From: Alectoria sarmentosa
Taxonomy: Eukaryota > Ascomycota > Lecanoromycetes > Lecanorales > Parmeliaceae
Length of the DNA stretch: 18,287 nucleotides
Direction of reading: 5' to 3'
NCBI GenBank assembly: GCA_009733775.1
Contig: WOGZ01000510.1
Coordinates: 1 to 18,287, forward strand
Part shown: positions 1 to 10,089 of the stretch, piece after piece
How the letters are laid out: each line of letters starts with the position of its first letter
How positions within the stretch are numbered: position 1 is the stretch's first letter
Notes under the pieces: model-generated
The model's database searches: none
Told to the model about the DNA's origin: nothing
The model's input: the letters and a program-made list of their open reading frames with translations, nothing else
Position numbers and translations under genes: made by a program

Positions 1-55
<55 letters not shown>
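1..55. repeat. (TTA)n microsatellite at window edge
   Basis: About 18 uninterrupted TTA triplets run from the first base and then break into ordinary AT-rich sequence. The left end lies outside the window, so the full length is unknown. Confidence 0.95.
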
Positions 56-56
<1 letters not shown>

Positions 57-133
57 AATATCGTTATTATATATTTTTTATATATATATTATTAATTTTT
101 ATTATTAAATATTAATATTTAAAAACGATTTTT

Positions 134-840
134 ATAAGTTTTATAATTAATTATATATATATACACAATTTAAAATATTTCATTTTATCGAAATATTATA
201 TATATATATATTTAAAAAATTGAAAATAAAATATTTAAAAAAAGACTTTTTATTAAAAAGTGAAAATATTATATAATATATCGAAGCGAATATATATTAA
301 AAAACATATTCGTTTTTAAATTTTCGATTTTTACTTTTTTACTCGATTTTAAATATCGCGAATTTCGAATTTTATATTTAAAATTTAAATATTTATAAAA
401 AAAATTAAATAATATATAAAAAATAAAAAAAATTATAAAAATTATAAAAATTATAAAAATATATAAAATAATAATTATTTCTTTTTTTGAGTTTTTATTA
501 TTTATATTCGATTTTAAATATCGCGACTTTCGAATTTTATATTTAAATTTAAATTTTTATAAAACGTATAAAAAGTAAAAAAAATATATAAAAGTAATTT
601 TTTATTAATTATTCGACGTTAAGTTTAATTTAATTAATTTACGCTCGATTTATTTTATTTATTCAATATTCGAAATTTAAAAAAGTAAAAATATATAAAA
701 ATCGTTAAAAATAATTATAACGTTAAAATTTAACTCTTTAACGTTTATATTATAAATTACACTTTTTTCGTAATTTTTTTAAATTAATATAATTAAGTAT
801 TTTATATTTTATATTTATATAAATAAATTATTAAAACGAT
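134..840 (+). repeat. Left arm of long inverted repeat
   Basis: This arm aligns, imperfectly but over its whole length, with the reverse complement of 10,480-11,220. Anchors that match include the stretch around 265-310 (with GCGAATAT), the TATCGCGAATTTCGAATTT block near 353-372 and again near 518-535, the ATTATTCGACGTTAAG block near 608, and AGTATTTTATAT near 796. Differences are mostly transitions plus small indels. The arm contains an internal direct repeat with a period of about 165 bp (345-385 and 510-550). It may be the terminal inverted repeat of a DNA transposon, or an inverted second copy of some other repeat. The outer limit is soft because the flank is nearly pure A+T. Confidence 0.7.
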
Positions 841-2449
841 TAATTAATTATAATTTTTTATTTATTTTAATTTTATAATAACTTTAAATTTTTTTGAATA
901 ATAAGTTACGTTTTTTATTATTATATATAAGTTGTAATTTAATTACGATTAGCGTGTAATATATATAATTTATAAATTTTACGTAATTTAAATAATAATA
1001 AAAACTTATTTCAAGTAAATTAAAGTAATTTCAAATTATCGTATTTATTATTTATAATATTTTTATATATCGAATTTTCTTTATAATTTTCAAATAATAA
1101 TTTAATAAACTTTTATTAAATCTTCTTATTTAGCGATTAAAATTAATTTAATTACTTTTAACGACATTTTTATTTTATAAGCGTATTTAAAAGTGCGTAT
1201 ATTATATTACGATAATATTAATATTTACTAAAATCGATATAAAATTAAATTGTATAAATATATTAAATAAAATAATTAAGTGAAAAGAAAATATATATAA
1301 AAAAAACATTTATATAAAAATATATATTTTTATTAAAATACGTTAAACTTAATTGAATAATGTTAAAAAAAAATATAATATTAAAGAAAAATCAATTTTA
1401 TTAAAAATATAAAGTACGCTCGTAATCATTTTTTTTAAAAGCGATATTTCAGCGCTATGAAAATCGAAGATGTTTATTTATAATTTATTTTAAATCTTCG
1501 CAATTTATAATCGATAATAAACGCAATCGAAAAAAATTATCGAAATAATATTTATAATAACGACGATATTATATTTTAAAATAATAATTAATAATAACGT
1601 CGATATTATAATGTTTTATCAATTTAAATGTTCAAAAATAACGTGATTCGATTAAAAATTAATATCATAATCGTCGTTAAAACATTTAAATATACGATAT
1701 TAATTTAATATTTATATTTTAAATAAAGAAAAAATCGTAGAAATTAAGCGATATAATTAAATAAATTCTTTCGAATTAAATCGAATCGTAAACGTTAAAT
1801 CTTATTTAAATATCGTATATATGTTAAAAATACGATTGACTGATTATAAAATGTTTATTAAATTTATAATAAACGATATATTTATAATTAACGACACAAT
1901 AATATCGATAATATAATATATTAAAAATATTATATTTTGAATAATTGTAAATTAATCGATTTTTTTTATAAAAATTAATTATTTATCAACTTTTTATTAA
2001 GTTATAAACTTAATAAAATATTTATTAAATAAATACGCAATTTGATAATATAATAATATAACGATTCTCTTAACAATTAACGAATAATAAACAATACATT
2101 ATACTTTTATAATGCTTTTCGACGAAAAACGATAATTATTTATTATTTTTATAATACTTACGTGTTTCGATAATTATTTATTATTTTTATAATATTTACG
2201 TGTTTAATTATATTCGAAATCTTTTATTTAATAATTTTCAAATAATCTCATCAAAAATCATTAATTTATCAACGTTCGCGACTTTTTAAGATTCGAAATC
2301 AATGATGTTTTTTATATTATCGTTTATATCGACGTTCGTTATTTTTTTATTTTCATAATTTTTTAATAATATAAACGTAAACGAATAATAACGCAATAAA
2401 CTTAATAACTTAATAATTTTAAGTTATTCGACGAGTTTTATTTAATTAA
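841..2449. other. RIP-degraded interior of inverted-repeat element, no gene recognised
   Basis: About 1.6 kb of extremely AT-rich sequence lies between the left arm and element 1. I read it in several frames on both strands and found short open stretches but no recognisable motif. It holds one clear tandem duplication at 2130-2205. If the nested retrotransposon is removed, this stretch joins 10,066-10,480 to form the interior of a roughly 3.5 kb host element. A heavily eroded transposase could be here, but nothing visible supports naming one. Confidence 0.5.
2130..2205. repeat. 38-bp tandem duplication
   Basis: Two adjacent 38-bp copies (2130-2167 and 2168-2205) each begin CGATAATTATTTATT and end TTACGTGTTT. 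They differ at one base, C versus T, in the ACTTACG/ATTTACG segment. Confidence 0.9.
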
Positions 2450-2454
2450 ATTTA
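2450..2454. repeat. Possible target-site duplication, left copy
   Basis: ATTTA lies directly before the 5' LTR. GTTTA lies directly after the 3' LTR at 10,061-10,065. The single difference is G to A, as the mutation process would produce. Ty3/Gypsy integrases typically make 5-bp duplications. Confidence 0.5.
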
Positions 2455-2525
2455 TGTTTATGTTACGAATATTTTTAACAAAAAAGGAACGAAGATGGCG
2501 AAGATAATGCCTTGACAAATATGTT

Positions 2526-2532
2526 TATAAAA
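2526..2532 (+). promoter_or_regulatory. Candidate LTR TATA box
   Basis: TATAAAA is conserved at the same place in the 3' LTR (9966-9972). It lies about 37 bp before an AATAAA-like motif, the compact U3-R order expected of a short LTR. TATA-like words are common by chance in this sequence, so the conservation between LTRs and the order are the only support. Confidence 0.4.
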
Positions 2533-2537
2533 ACAAA

Positions 2538-2561
2538 ATTCTCGATAGCTTTCTCGAGAAT
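2538..2561 (+). other. Conserved LTR hairpin with TTCTCGAGAA palindrome
   Basis: ATTCTCGA and TCGAGAAT form an 8-bp stem around an 8-base loop; an alternative perfect palindrome, TTCTCGAGAA, lies at 2551-2560. Both are unchanged in the 3' LTR (9978-10,001) although the loop carries a G/A difference. It could be an RNA structure in the transcript or a transcription-factor site. Confidence 0.5.
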
Positions 2562-2562
2562 C

Positions 2563-2568
2563 AATAAA
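2563..2568 (+). promoter_or_regulatory. Candidate LTR polyadenylation signal
   Basis: AATAAA is conserved in both LTRs (also 10,003-10,008) and sits downstream of the TATA-like motif. The motif is weakly informative in such AT-rich DNA. Confidence 0.35.
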
Positions 2569-2620
2569 TCTTATTTACACTTAGAAAATTTCTATTATAA
2601 TAACTGAAGCTCTCATAATA

Positions 2621-3239
2621 ATAATAATAATATCGAGTTTTGTAATAAGCATTATTTAATTATTTATTTTAAATTATATATTCGATATATCAACAGTCTT
2701 TATTGCATTAAAAATTCAATTCTCTTCATTTCTCAAAAATCGTTAACCTGGTTTCTCGTGACGTTATTATATAGATTTGACAATTACGAGACTTCATTAC
2801 TTTCGAACATTAGTTCGAAAGATTCATTAATTAAATTATTCGAGAAATCGTTTAATATTTTATCAAAGATTTCTTCAAATCTGCTCAAATAATCTTAAAA
2901 TCTGTTAAAAATCAATAAACACGCTTTCGTTTCTTTTCAATCGATTTTCTTTTCGAATTATAATAAACGTAATCGAAAGATTAAATTATCGATCGTATTA
3001 TCTTTCGAATTGCAATTCGTATTTTCCAAATAATTACATTTCAATTATATCGTCTTTTCGAAAATTCATTTTTTATCGATAATATTTCATAATTTACATT
3101 TTTTACATTATCAATTATTACTCTCTCAAATTCGTTTAAATTCAAAATCTCTCATTTTATAAAAGTCTTCGAATATATTATCAGAGATATTTTCGCAGAA
3201 AAAATTATTTATAAAAATTCGATCGATTCAATTATGACA
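2621..3239 (+). other. Element 1 leader and possible gag N-terminus
   Basis: This stretch lies between the 5' LTR and the first recognisable Gag sequence. A primer-binding site should lie just after the LTR; the only candidate is TAATATCGAG at 2628-2637, which could be a mutated TGG-type site, but I cannot name the tRNA. The sequence retains more C in TC contexts than the outer flanks, and the gag N-terminus probably lies in its second half. No start codon can be assigned because RIP has changed too many bases. Confidence 0.4.
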
Positions 3240-4790
3240 TCAAAAGATTAATTTTAATAAAATATTGATTTCTCTTAACAATAATGAATCGCATTGCAAA
3301 AATTGTTACGAAACATACTCGATTAATAAAGTCTTTTAAGTTCGCTCGAAAAATCAAATTTTATTAATAATGAAACAGCATCGTTCTTAAATCTTTCAAA
3401 ATAAAATTTCGATGACTTGAATTTTTTCGATCTTATGTATAACGACAAATTTATAAAAAATGAAACGATCATTGAATATATCGAAAAAGAAACGTATTTT
3501 CGTGATATTCATCTTTTCATCAAACGAGCTCGAAATCTTACTTTAATAAAAAATATTAAAATAATATGAGAAAATCTATAAATGAATTTTCGAGATATTA
3601 TATTAAAATGATAAACAATAAAACTTTTTATAATTAAAAAGCGAATTATTAGATTAAAAAACGATATCGAAAAATAAGTCACTTTATTAATTAATAAATT
3701 CAAAAAACTTATTATTATAATTATCGATATTATTTTTTATAAACGTTATATTATGCGTGACGCAATTTCTCGATAAAAACTTCGAAAATATATTTAAAAA
3801 ATCTTGAAATTAATTAAAAATGCAAATATGATTTTTATTAAAAATCAATTCGACATTATATATAATGATCTTGATTTTAAATTTTAACGTGATGTTAAAA
3901 AACCTGAAAATTTTATTACGATAAATGTTTTTTTTATAATATTTGATAATAATAAATATGAATAATAAACTTATATGAACAAATATGAAAAAAATATGAA
4001 TTTCGAAAATGCAATCGAAACTTCTTTTTAAACGAATCGATAACAATCTCGTTTTTACGAAAACAAACTCATAAAATAATATAATCAATATAATAATTCT
4101 CTCAATCGTATCGAAGATAATAATTAATCGAATTTACGATTTGATTATCAAAAAGAAAATCGACCTTTATATTAATATAAAGCGACTTTCATTTTACAAT
4201 CTTATTATTTTACTTATTAAAATTCTTAAGCTTATTAATCACAATAATCTTTTTAATATTAAAATAAATTATTATAATCAAATCAACGTTTAAACGAAAA
4301 TATGAAATCTTAATCTTCTTTTTAATCTCAATTTTCGAGATTTTAAATTATCGAATTTATAAATAAATTAGATTTTCGATTTAATTTTTAATTTCAAAAA
4401 TAATAACAATCTCGCTCTTCTTTTCAATTAATTTTTAATAATTTAAATAAATCTTTTTATTTTATTCGCTTTAATTAATATAATTTAAAATCTCATTTTT
4501 AATTTCAAAATCAACAATAAAGAGTTTATTAAATTTTTGAAAACATAATAAAAAAGAATACTCTCGATGACGAATACGAGAAATTTATTGAATTATATTA
4601 ATATTATATTTTCGAAAATCAATTCGAGAATTCTCAAAAAAATTCTTAAAAATACGAAAAATTTTACGATAATAATTTTTATGATTATAATAATATAAAC
4701 GATATATATTTCGTTAATAAGAAAATTAAGCATTTTTATAATAAATGTAATATATTATTTTTATTAAAAATAAACTTTTCAAGCATTTGC
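3240..4790 (+). pseudogene. gag: Element 1 gag (capsid/nucleocapsid), RIP-degraded
   Basis: Gag forms the particle that packages retrotransposon RNA. The frame with codons starting at positions divisible by 3 (for example 3411) can be read from about 3300 to 4790 with no indel. Between about 3570 and 4000 it shows the fungal Gypsy Gag capsid layout: a helix-rich core, a conserved YTMRDA-like segment near 3745 (here YIMRDAISR), then an LDPELRRDV-like segment near 3870 (here LDFKFxRDV, where x is a stop), followed by a Gln/Tyr/Asn/Arg-rich tail (4000-4230). Near 4706-4748 a degraded CCHC knuckle may remain: HFYNKC keeps the His-x4-Cys spacing, but the first two cysteines are not visible. Stops are TAA/TGA at former Gln and Trp codons. 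The N-terminus is uncertain. Pol follows in the -1 frame. Confidence 0.75.
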
Positions 4791-5892
4791 GAGAAAATTA
4801 TCGAAAATTCAAAACTTTTAACGTAATTTTCGAAGCTTTCGACGTAATTTTCGGAATTTCAAAAACCGTTTTCGAAGTTTTCGAAACAATTTTCGAAGCT
4901 TTCGACGCAACTTTCGAAATTTATATCTCAACTTTTAAAATCGAATTTGAAAAATTCGCTATCTTTATAATTAATAATGTTGAAATTGTTATAATTATTC
5001 ATTTTATTATTAAATTACGTAATATAATTATTAAATCGAATTGCAATTTTCGCAATTAAAAATATGTTATCTTTAAAATTCGATATTTATCGAATCTTGA
5101 AACGAGAGAAAACGATATTTTTTCGAATTTCGAATATGAAATTATTTTTGATAATCGTGAGTATTTTTTAAAAAATGTTTTTAAATTAAAGATTAAAAAG
5201 ATGATCTCACTTATATTAATATGAAAAGTGAAAAATAAAATCGTTAACACGAATAAATATGTTATGATAATTATATATATTAACGACGTTATTAATAATA
5301 TAATAAAAACAATTTATTTCACGATAAAAATATATTTTATAAACGATTTTAAAATTAATATTCTTTTTGAAACGAATATTATAACGTTTTAAATTATAAT
5401 CGTGAATTTGAAAACTCGTATCGTCAAACTCGATAAATGTTAAAGATTTAAGATATTAATCGACGTTATCGCACGAATTCAATCACATTTTAAACGTATT
5501 ATTCGTATTAAATCCTCGATTATTATAATATCAAATATTATTATAAAAGTATTTATCGCATATAACGATATAATATTAAAAAATCGAAATTTTTTATTCG
5601 AATTAAATTATGTTCAAGATTTCGAATTTATAAATGAAATTTTAACTCACATTATAAATTTCACAATTTTAATAATATTAATTTATAATATCACGATCGC
5701 ATTTATTCGTTTATTTTGAAAAATAAAATTCGAAACACTTTATGAATATAAGCAAGATAATGCTTTTTTAATAATCTTTATTAACGCATTTTTTATTATT
5801 AAAAACGTGAAATTATAAAAATTTAATCTCATTAAAAACATCATAATAATAATTATAACATTTATTAAATTAATATAAAAATCTATATTTGG

Positions 5893-6086
5893 AAATTCGA
5901 TGCTCGGGAATATAATTTTTAAAATTACTTTTTTTATAATTAAAACGTATAAGATTAAAAACTTCGTGCTTAAAAATATTATTTCTAAAATCATTATTTT
6001 TATAATTTAAACGTATAAAATTGAAAACTTCGTGTCTGAGAATATTATTTTTAAGATTATTGTTTTTATAATTGAAACGTTTAAGA
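5893..6086 (+). repeat. 66-bp in-frame tandem repeat inside pol linker
   Basis: About three copies of a 66-bp unit occur; the segment ACGTATAAGATTAAAAACTT at 5945 recurs as ACGTATAAAATTGAAAACTT at 6011. 66 bp is 22 codons, so the pol frame is kept. The decoded unit reads approximately YKIKNFVLKNIISKIIIFI, with many Ile and Phe codons that were probably Thr, Pro or Ser before mutation. It lies between the protease-proximal RDFLFEP-type segment and the RT. Such low-complexity spacers vary quickly between retrotransposon families. Confidence 0.8.
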
Positions 6087-6245
6087 TTTAAATCGATTTA
6101 AATCTCGAGCACGTAATGTTTAATAATATTATTATTTATAATATTTCGAAAATAATCACTTAAATTATTTCGATAATCGACGAATTTTCGAAAATTTAAA
6201 TAAATCAAAATGTTATCATAAACATTTTTGAAAAGAAATAAATGT

Positions 6246-6970
6246 TTATATTTTTCAAATCAAACTTTGCACTTAAACCTTCTCGAATTTATTTTATTAA
6301 TCAAAAAAACAAAAACGTTATTGATGAAACGTTTAATAAATTTCATAAATAAAACAAAATGCAATGAATTAATTAATTTAAGTTTTATAATTATTTAATA
6401 TTCGTGATATAAAGACAATTATTTAATGATTTTCGAAAAAATCAAATTGTTATAAATATTCGAGATTTTAATAAGATTATAAAATTCGATTTTTATTCGT
6501 TATCGTTATAATTAAATATTATCTTTATTATAACGAAATTTCTTTACATTTTTATAATAAACGAAAACGATTATTTTCATTAATTTTTTATTTGTTATAA
6601 AAATTAATATAAGTTTATAATGATTTCTCATCGAGAATAAAAATAATATAATATTACTTTTATAAAATATAAAAAATCATCGTCATATATTCAAAGATAA
6701 ACGAATAAGATTTTTAAATTTATTCGAAAATTTGTTAAAGCTTATATAAATGATATGATTATTTTCTCAAAAACGTTATTAAAGCATTTAAATCATTTTA
6801 AAAAAATGTTTATTCTTTTTCGTCAAAGAAGAATCAATCTTAATTTCAAAAAATCATTTTTGAATTATTCTTTCATGATTCTTTTTGAACAACGAATCGA
6901 TTTTTTAAATTTATTCACATTCGAAAAAAAACTTATTATTATTATAACACTTCGTTTCTCAAAAATATTA
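6246..6970 (+). other. Reverse transcriptase domain of element 1
   Basis: This part of pol copies the element's RNA into DNA. It opens with KPSRIYFINQKNKNVIDETF, the entry segment of fungal Gypsy RTs, and continues through VINIRDFNK (palm), NENDYFH (catalytic motif A region, where the Asp is no longer certain), YIQR, and YINDMIIFSKTLLKH (motif C with the first Asp now Asn). FRQRRINLNFKKSFLNY and FEQRID follow, the standard post-YxDD segment. The RT-RNaseH connection carries LRFSKILxQLKTFLKFID, where x is a stop, as in related elements. Confidence 0.93.
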
Positions 6971-8119
6971 TAACAATTAAAAACTTTTTTAAAATTCATC
7001 GATTAATTTCGATTATCGATATTTAAATACGCGTAACGAATAAATTCTTTATAATAAAAAAAAACGAATCTTATTAAAAAAATATTCAAGAAATTAAAAA
7101 ATCATTTTCGAAAACGTTAATTCGATATTTCGTTTTACGAATCTATAAAAACAAAAATTCAAACATTTAAAAATTTTCAAAAAGCATTTTTTAATTTTAT
7201 TTTTCTAATACATTTCGATCTTAATCGTTATCTTTATATCGATTTAAACGCTTTTAAAAAATAAAAATTCGTTATTATAATTTATTATATAATCGACGAT
7301 TTTAACGAATCTTTTTCGAGAACGAATATGTAATTAATAATGTTTCTCAACAAAATGCTCAATTAAATAAAATAAAATTATTAATTTATAAAATTTAAGA
7401 TTGTCGAAATAATTTGAATAATAAAAAAAATATAACATATAATGAAATTTATCAAGAAATCGTTTATAATAATGTATATTAATTATTTTATTATTATATC
7501 AATATCTCGATAAATTAATCTCATTATCTCAAATATTGATAAATTTAATTTACGCCTGATGCGCGCTTTTTAATATTTATCGATGTTTAATCTTTTCGTG
7601 CGTTATAAAATAAAAAAAGTGAACGTCGTTTCTGATGCTTTATTATATCTTTTAAAAAATCTTATTATAATATCGAAAAACGATTCGAAAATATTAAAAA
7701 CTTTATATAAATAAACAATAAAAGTTATTAAACAAAACTTTTATTTCAAAAAAGAGAAGTTTTTTAAAAAAGCGAAATTACTTATCATTTATCATGTTAT
7801 TTTTATAAAAATGTTAAATAATTTCAAATCACGTCTTATTTTTAAATATATTAAAAACGAATAATAAAATAAAATTCTCGAAATAATTCGAAAAGCTGCG
7901 AAAAAAGTTATTTCAAATCAATTTAAAAAGATTTTATAATTTCTATAAAAACTTATCATTGTAAATGAAATCTTATTATAATAAATCGTTAATCTTTATT
8001 TCGAAAATCTCGTCGACAATCGATTAAATCTACGATTCAAACTTCGCGATAAATTATTTTATTATACGAACTTTGATAATAATCGAGAAAGACTATATAT
8101 TTTTAATGCACTTAAAAAA

Positions 8120-8700
8120 GAAATCTTCGAATTAATTTACGATTATTAACATTATAAAGAATTTCATAAAACGTATAATCGAATTATAAATTTTATTTAT
8201 ATACGACATTTATCGAAATATTTTCGAATATATATAAATTATTATTTGAAATGTGAACTTAATTAAATTAAACGATATAAATTTTACGAGAATATAATTT
8301 TCATTAACAAATCGAGAATCTCATTTCACATCATAATTATGAATTTTATAATCGCGCTTTCGCTGACAATAAACGATTTCGATAATCTATTTATAATAAT
8401 AAATAAATTCTTTAAAAGAGTTTTATTAACATTTAAAAAGATTATCAACATTATTGCGAAATAAACGAATATTCTTTTTATAAATTTTATATAACAAAAA
8501 TGAGAGATTTTTTATATCATAATTAATAATAAAGATTTGAAATTCATATTAAATTTATAATAAACGATTTTCCATAAATTAAAAACGAAAATTCTTATTT
8601 CAACGATTTATTATTTTCAAACGAATAAATAATTCGAGTGTATAAATCAAATTATAAAGATCGCGCTTCGCTACTTTATTACGATCAATTTCGATATTAA
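8120..8700 (+). other. Integrase zinc finger and DDE core of element 1
   Basis: The H2C2 zinc finger is seen as His (8150), His (8165) and Cys (8252), with the preceding Cys changed to Tyr (TGT to TAT). The catalytic triad is recognisable by spacing: first position at 8342 (MNF, Asp to Asn), second at 8528 (NNKDLKF, the first Asn standing where SDRD has its Asp), and Glu at 8636 (FECINQ). Second and third positions have exactly 35 residues between them, the classical D-x35-E arrangement. Strand transfer would be abolished by either Asn. Confidence 0.88.
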
Positions 8701-9232
8701 TTAAACACTTATTTTTTCGTATTTTATAAATAATTTGAATAATTTCAAAAATCAATTTACTAAAATATCATCGAACGAAATTTTTTACGAATTCAATATT
8801 CGTAACACACTCGAATTGTTTATTAAATTATCATAAAAGAATTTTAATCGTTTACGATAAATGAAGCGAGAGCAAATTAAAAATGTTATTGCATTCGCAA
8901 ATATTTTTATAAAGATTTATTACGATAAATTTTATACGATTTTGAAATTAATATGTGATAATATAACATATTTGCGTTTATATTATAAATACGAAATATT
9001 AAATCTTAATAACCGAAAATTACATTATTAAAAAATCGATTCGTTTCAAATTTTCGAGAAAATAAGATTTCTCGTCTATCGTTTAAAACTTTTTTTAATT
9101 ATAAAGATTTATTTTATTATATCGATAACTCAGTTAAAATTTGTTTTAAATAATAATTTATATAAACGTTTTCATAATATGAATTCTTTTTTTATAAAAG
9201 AGAAAAAAAATGTCGATTTCGACTTTGCTTTT

Positions 9233-9410
9233 AAATACAAATTTTATAAAATCGAACGATTTCTGAAGCGACGTGATATCGAAAAAAATATTAAATATTT
9301 AATCAAATAAAAGAATTATGATAATAAGTATAACGTTTAATATCTCATATATGCATTTCAAAAAAAATATAATTTCATAAACGAATATGATGTTACGATT
9401 ATCGAATAAA
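9233..9410 (+). other. C-terminal chromodomain of element 1 integrase
   Basis: The segment reads YKIERFLKRRD, then KYLIK-stop-KNYDNKYNV-stop-YLIYAFQKKYNFINEYD. This follows the chromodomain pattern (Y-x-I-E-R-I-L, then Y-L-V-K-W-K-G-Y, then W-Y and a C-terminal helix). Both stops sit where the family has Trp, so TGG to TAA fits RIP. Chromodomains of chromoviral integrases bind methylated histone H3 and steer insertion into heterochromatin, which agrees with the setting here. Confidence 0.9.
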
Positions 9411-9535
9411 ACTTAAAAAAATGAAATCGCCTTCGTAAAGAGTTGCAGGTCATCGATTTCGACAAATTTCTCAAAGATATTTTTGCTAAAAAACAAAAAC
9501 GTTCACGAAAAAAAATCAACCTCAGATCGATCTAA

Positions 9536-9891
9536 GAATCTTTATTATCGAGATTCTTTCTATCGAACTTATAATTTCATTTCAATCGTTTTATAATCGA
9601 TGACAAACCCTAAAACATTACGAAAAGAAGTTTTTAAGAAAGTTCTCGAAAACGAAACCCAAAGCCTGAGAACGAAATGTATTTTCGGAATAGATTTTCG
9701 TGATGTCGTATAAGAAAGAAAGTTTTTACTTTAAGACTTGATACGAATCACGGAACGAATTTCAAGTTCGACAAAAAATGTTATTTTGCTATATGTTTCG
9801 AAACGAATTTCGAAAAAGATTTTCGTTTTATCGTGTTTTTTTCGAAAAAGATTTCCGTGTTATCATAGCGAGGGCGCTATTTCTTGTTTTC
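9536..9891 (+). other. Element 1 3' untranslated region, mildly mutated, with degenerate direct repeat
   Basis: This stretch lies between the pol stop and the 3' LTR. It keeps runs such as AAACCC, GAGGGCGC and CAAAGCCTGAG that are absent elsewhere, so it has suffered fewer transitions than pol. It contains a direct repeat with a 32-bp period (TTTCGAAAAAGATTT at 9808 and 9840) and a weaker third copy near 9684. No polypurine tract is obvious directly before the LTR. Confidence 0.7.
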
Positions 9892-10060
9892 TGTTAACAT
9901 TATTACGAATATCTTTGACAAAAAAGAAACGAAGATGACGAAGATAATGTTTTAACAAATATGTTTATAAAAACAAAATTCTCGATAACTTTCTCGAGAA
10001 TCAATAAATCTTACTTATATTTAGAAAATTTCTATTATGATAGCTAAAGCTTTTATAATA
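9892..10060 (+). repeat. 3' LTR of element 1
   Basis: This is the partner of 2455-2620. It begins TGTTAACATTATTACGAATA and ends TTTTATAATA. Every substitution relative to the 5' LTR beyond the first dozen bases is C/T or G/A, with some sites mutated in one LTR and some in the other. TATA-like, hairpin and AATAAA-like motifs are in register with the 5' copy. Confidence 0.92.
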
Positions 10061-10065
10061 GTTTA
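10061..10065. repeat. Possible target-site duplication, right copy
   Basis: GTTTA follows the 3' LTR and pairs with ATTTA at 2450-2454, allowing one G-to-A transition. Confidence 0.5.
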
Positions 10066-10089
10066 TAATTTATAAACGTAAATATAAAC

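Larger units (their letters stand above)
2455..2620 (+). repeat. 5' LTR of element 1
   Basis: This LTR starts with TGTT and matches 9892-10,060. From the GTTACGAATA segment onward I count 17 differences between the two LTRs, all transitions; only the first dozen bases need a small gap. The short length, the TATA-like and AATAAA-like motifs and the flanking 5-bp repeat fit an LTR. It is noticeably less AT-rich than the flanking sequence (GATGGCGAAGATAATGCC survives). Confidence 0.92.
4787..9535 (+). pseudogene. pol: Element 1 pol polyprotein (PR-RT-RNaseH-INT-chromodomain), RIP-degraded
   Basis: One frame (codon starts equal to 2 mod 3) reads through from about 4787 to a TAA at 9533-9535 without a net frameshift. 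In order: a Ser/Thr/Glu-rich entry segment (4787-5000); the tail of the protease and a linker with an RNFLFE motif (5260-5780); a 22-residue tandem repeat (5893-6086); reverse transcriptase (6246-6970), with the VINIRDFNK palm segment near 6450 and YIND at 6743-6754 in place of YxDD; RNase H (7160-7700), with YIDLNAFK at 7235-7258 and a final SDALLYL near 7631; integrase zinc finger (His 8150 and 8165, one Cys at 8252, the other now Tyr); DDE core with Asn at 8342 and 8528 and Glu at 8636; chromodomain (9233-9410); and a basic tail. Asp-to-Asn changes in the RT and integrase centres are G-to-A. No DSG/DTG protease triad was visible. Confidence 0.92.
2455..10060 (+). mobile_element. Complete Ty3/Gypsy chromovirus (element 1), RIP-inactivated
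   Basis: This is a full-length LTR retrotransposon of about 7.6 kb. It has two matching LTRs, gag followed by pol in the -1 frame, and the chromovirus domain order: protease region, reverse transcriptase, RNase H, integrase with H2C2 zinc finger and DDE core, then a C-terminal chromodomain. I could follow gag for about 1.5 kb and pol for 4.7 kb with no net frameshift. The damage is almost entirely transitions that create stops and replace Pro/Ser/Thr/Gln codons. It is inserted inside the interior of the long inverted-repeat element and is flanked by a plausible 5-bp target duplication. It cannot be autonomous now, because numerous stops and catalytic Asp-to-Asn changes are present. Confidence 0.93.

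Noticed and set aside
3509..4088. Two minus-strand open frames of 64 and 92 codons
   Set aside because: They lie antisense to gag, whose plus-strand frame has recognisable capsid features. They are composed of Ile, Phe, Lys and Asn as expected of antisense AT-rich sequence.
5056..5994. Minus-strand open frames opposite pol
   Set aside because: They are shadows of the plus-strand pol frame, which carries the conserved RDFLFEP-type linker and the 66-bp repeat.
9738..9938. 66-codon plus-strand open frame starting ATACGAATC
   Set aside because: It begins after the pol stop, runs across the start of the 3' LTR, and shows no homology that I recognise. It is best read as untranslated region.
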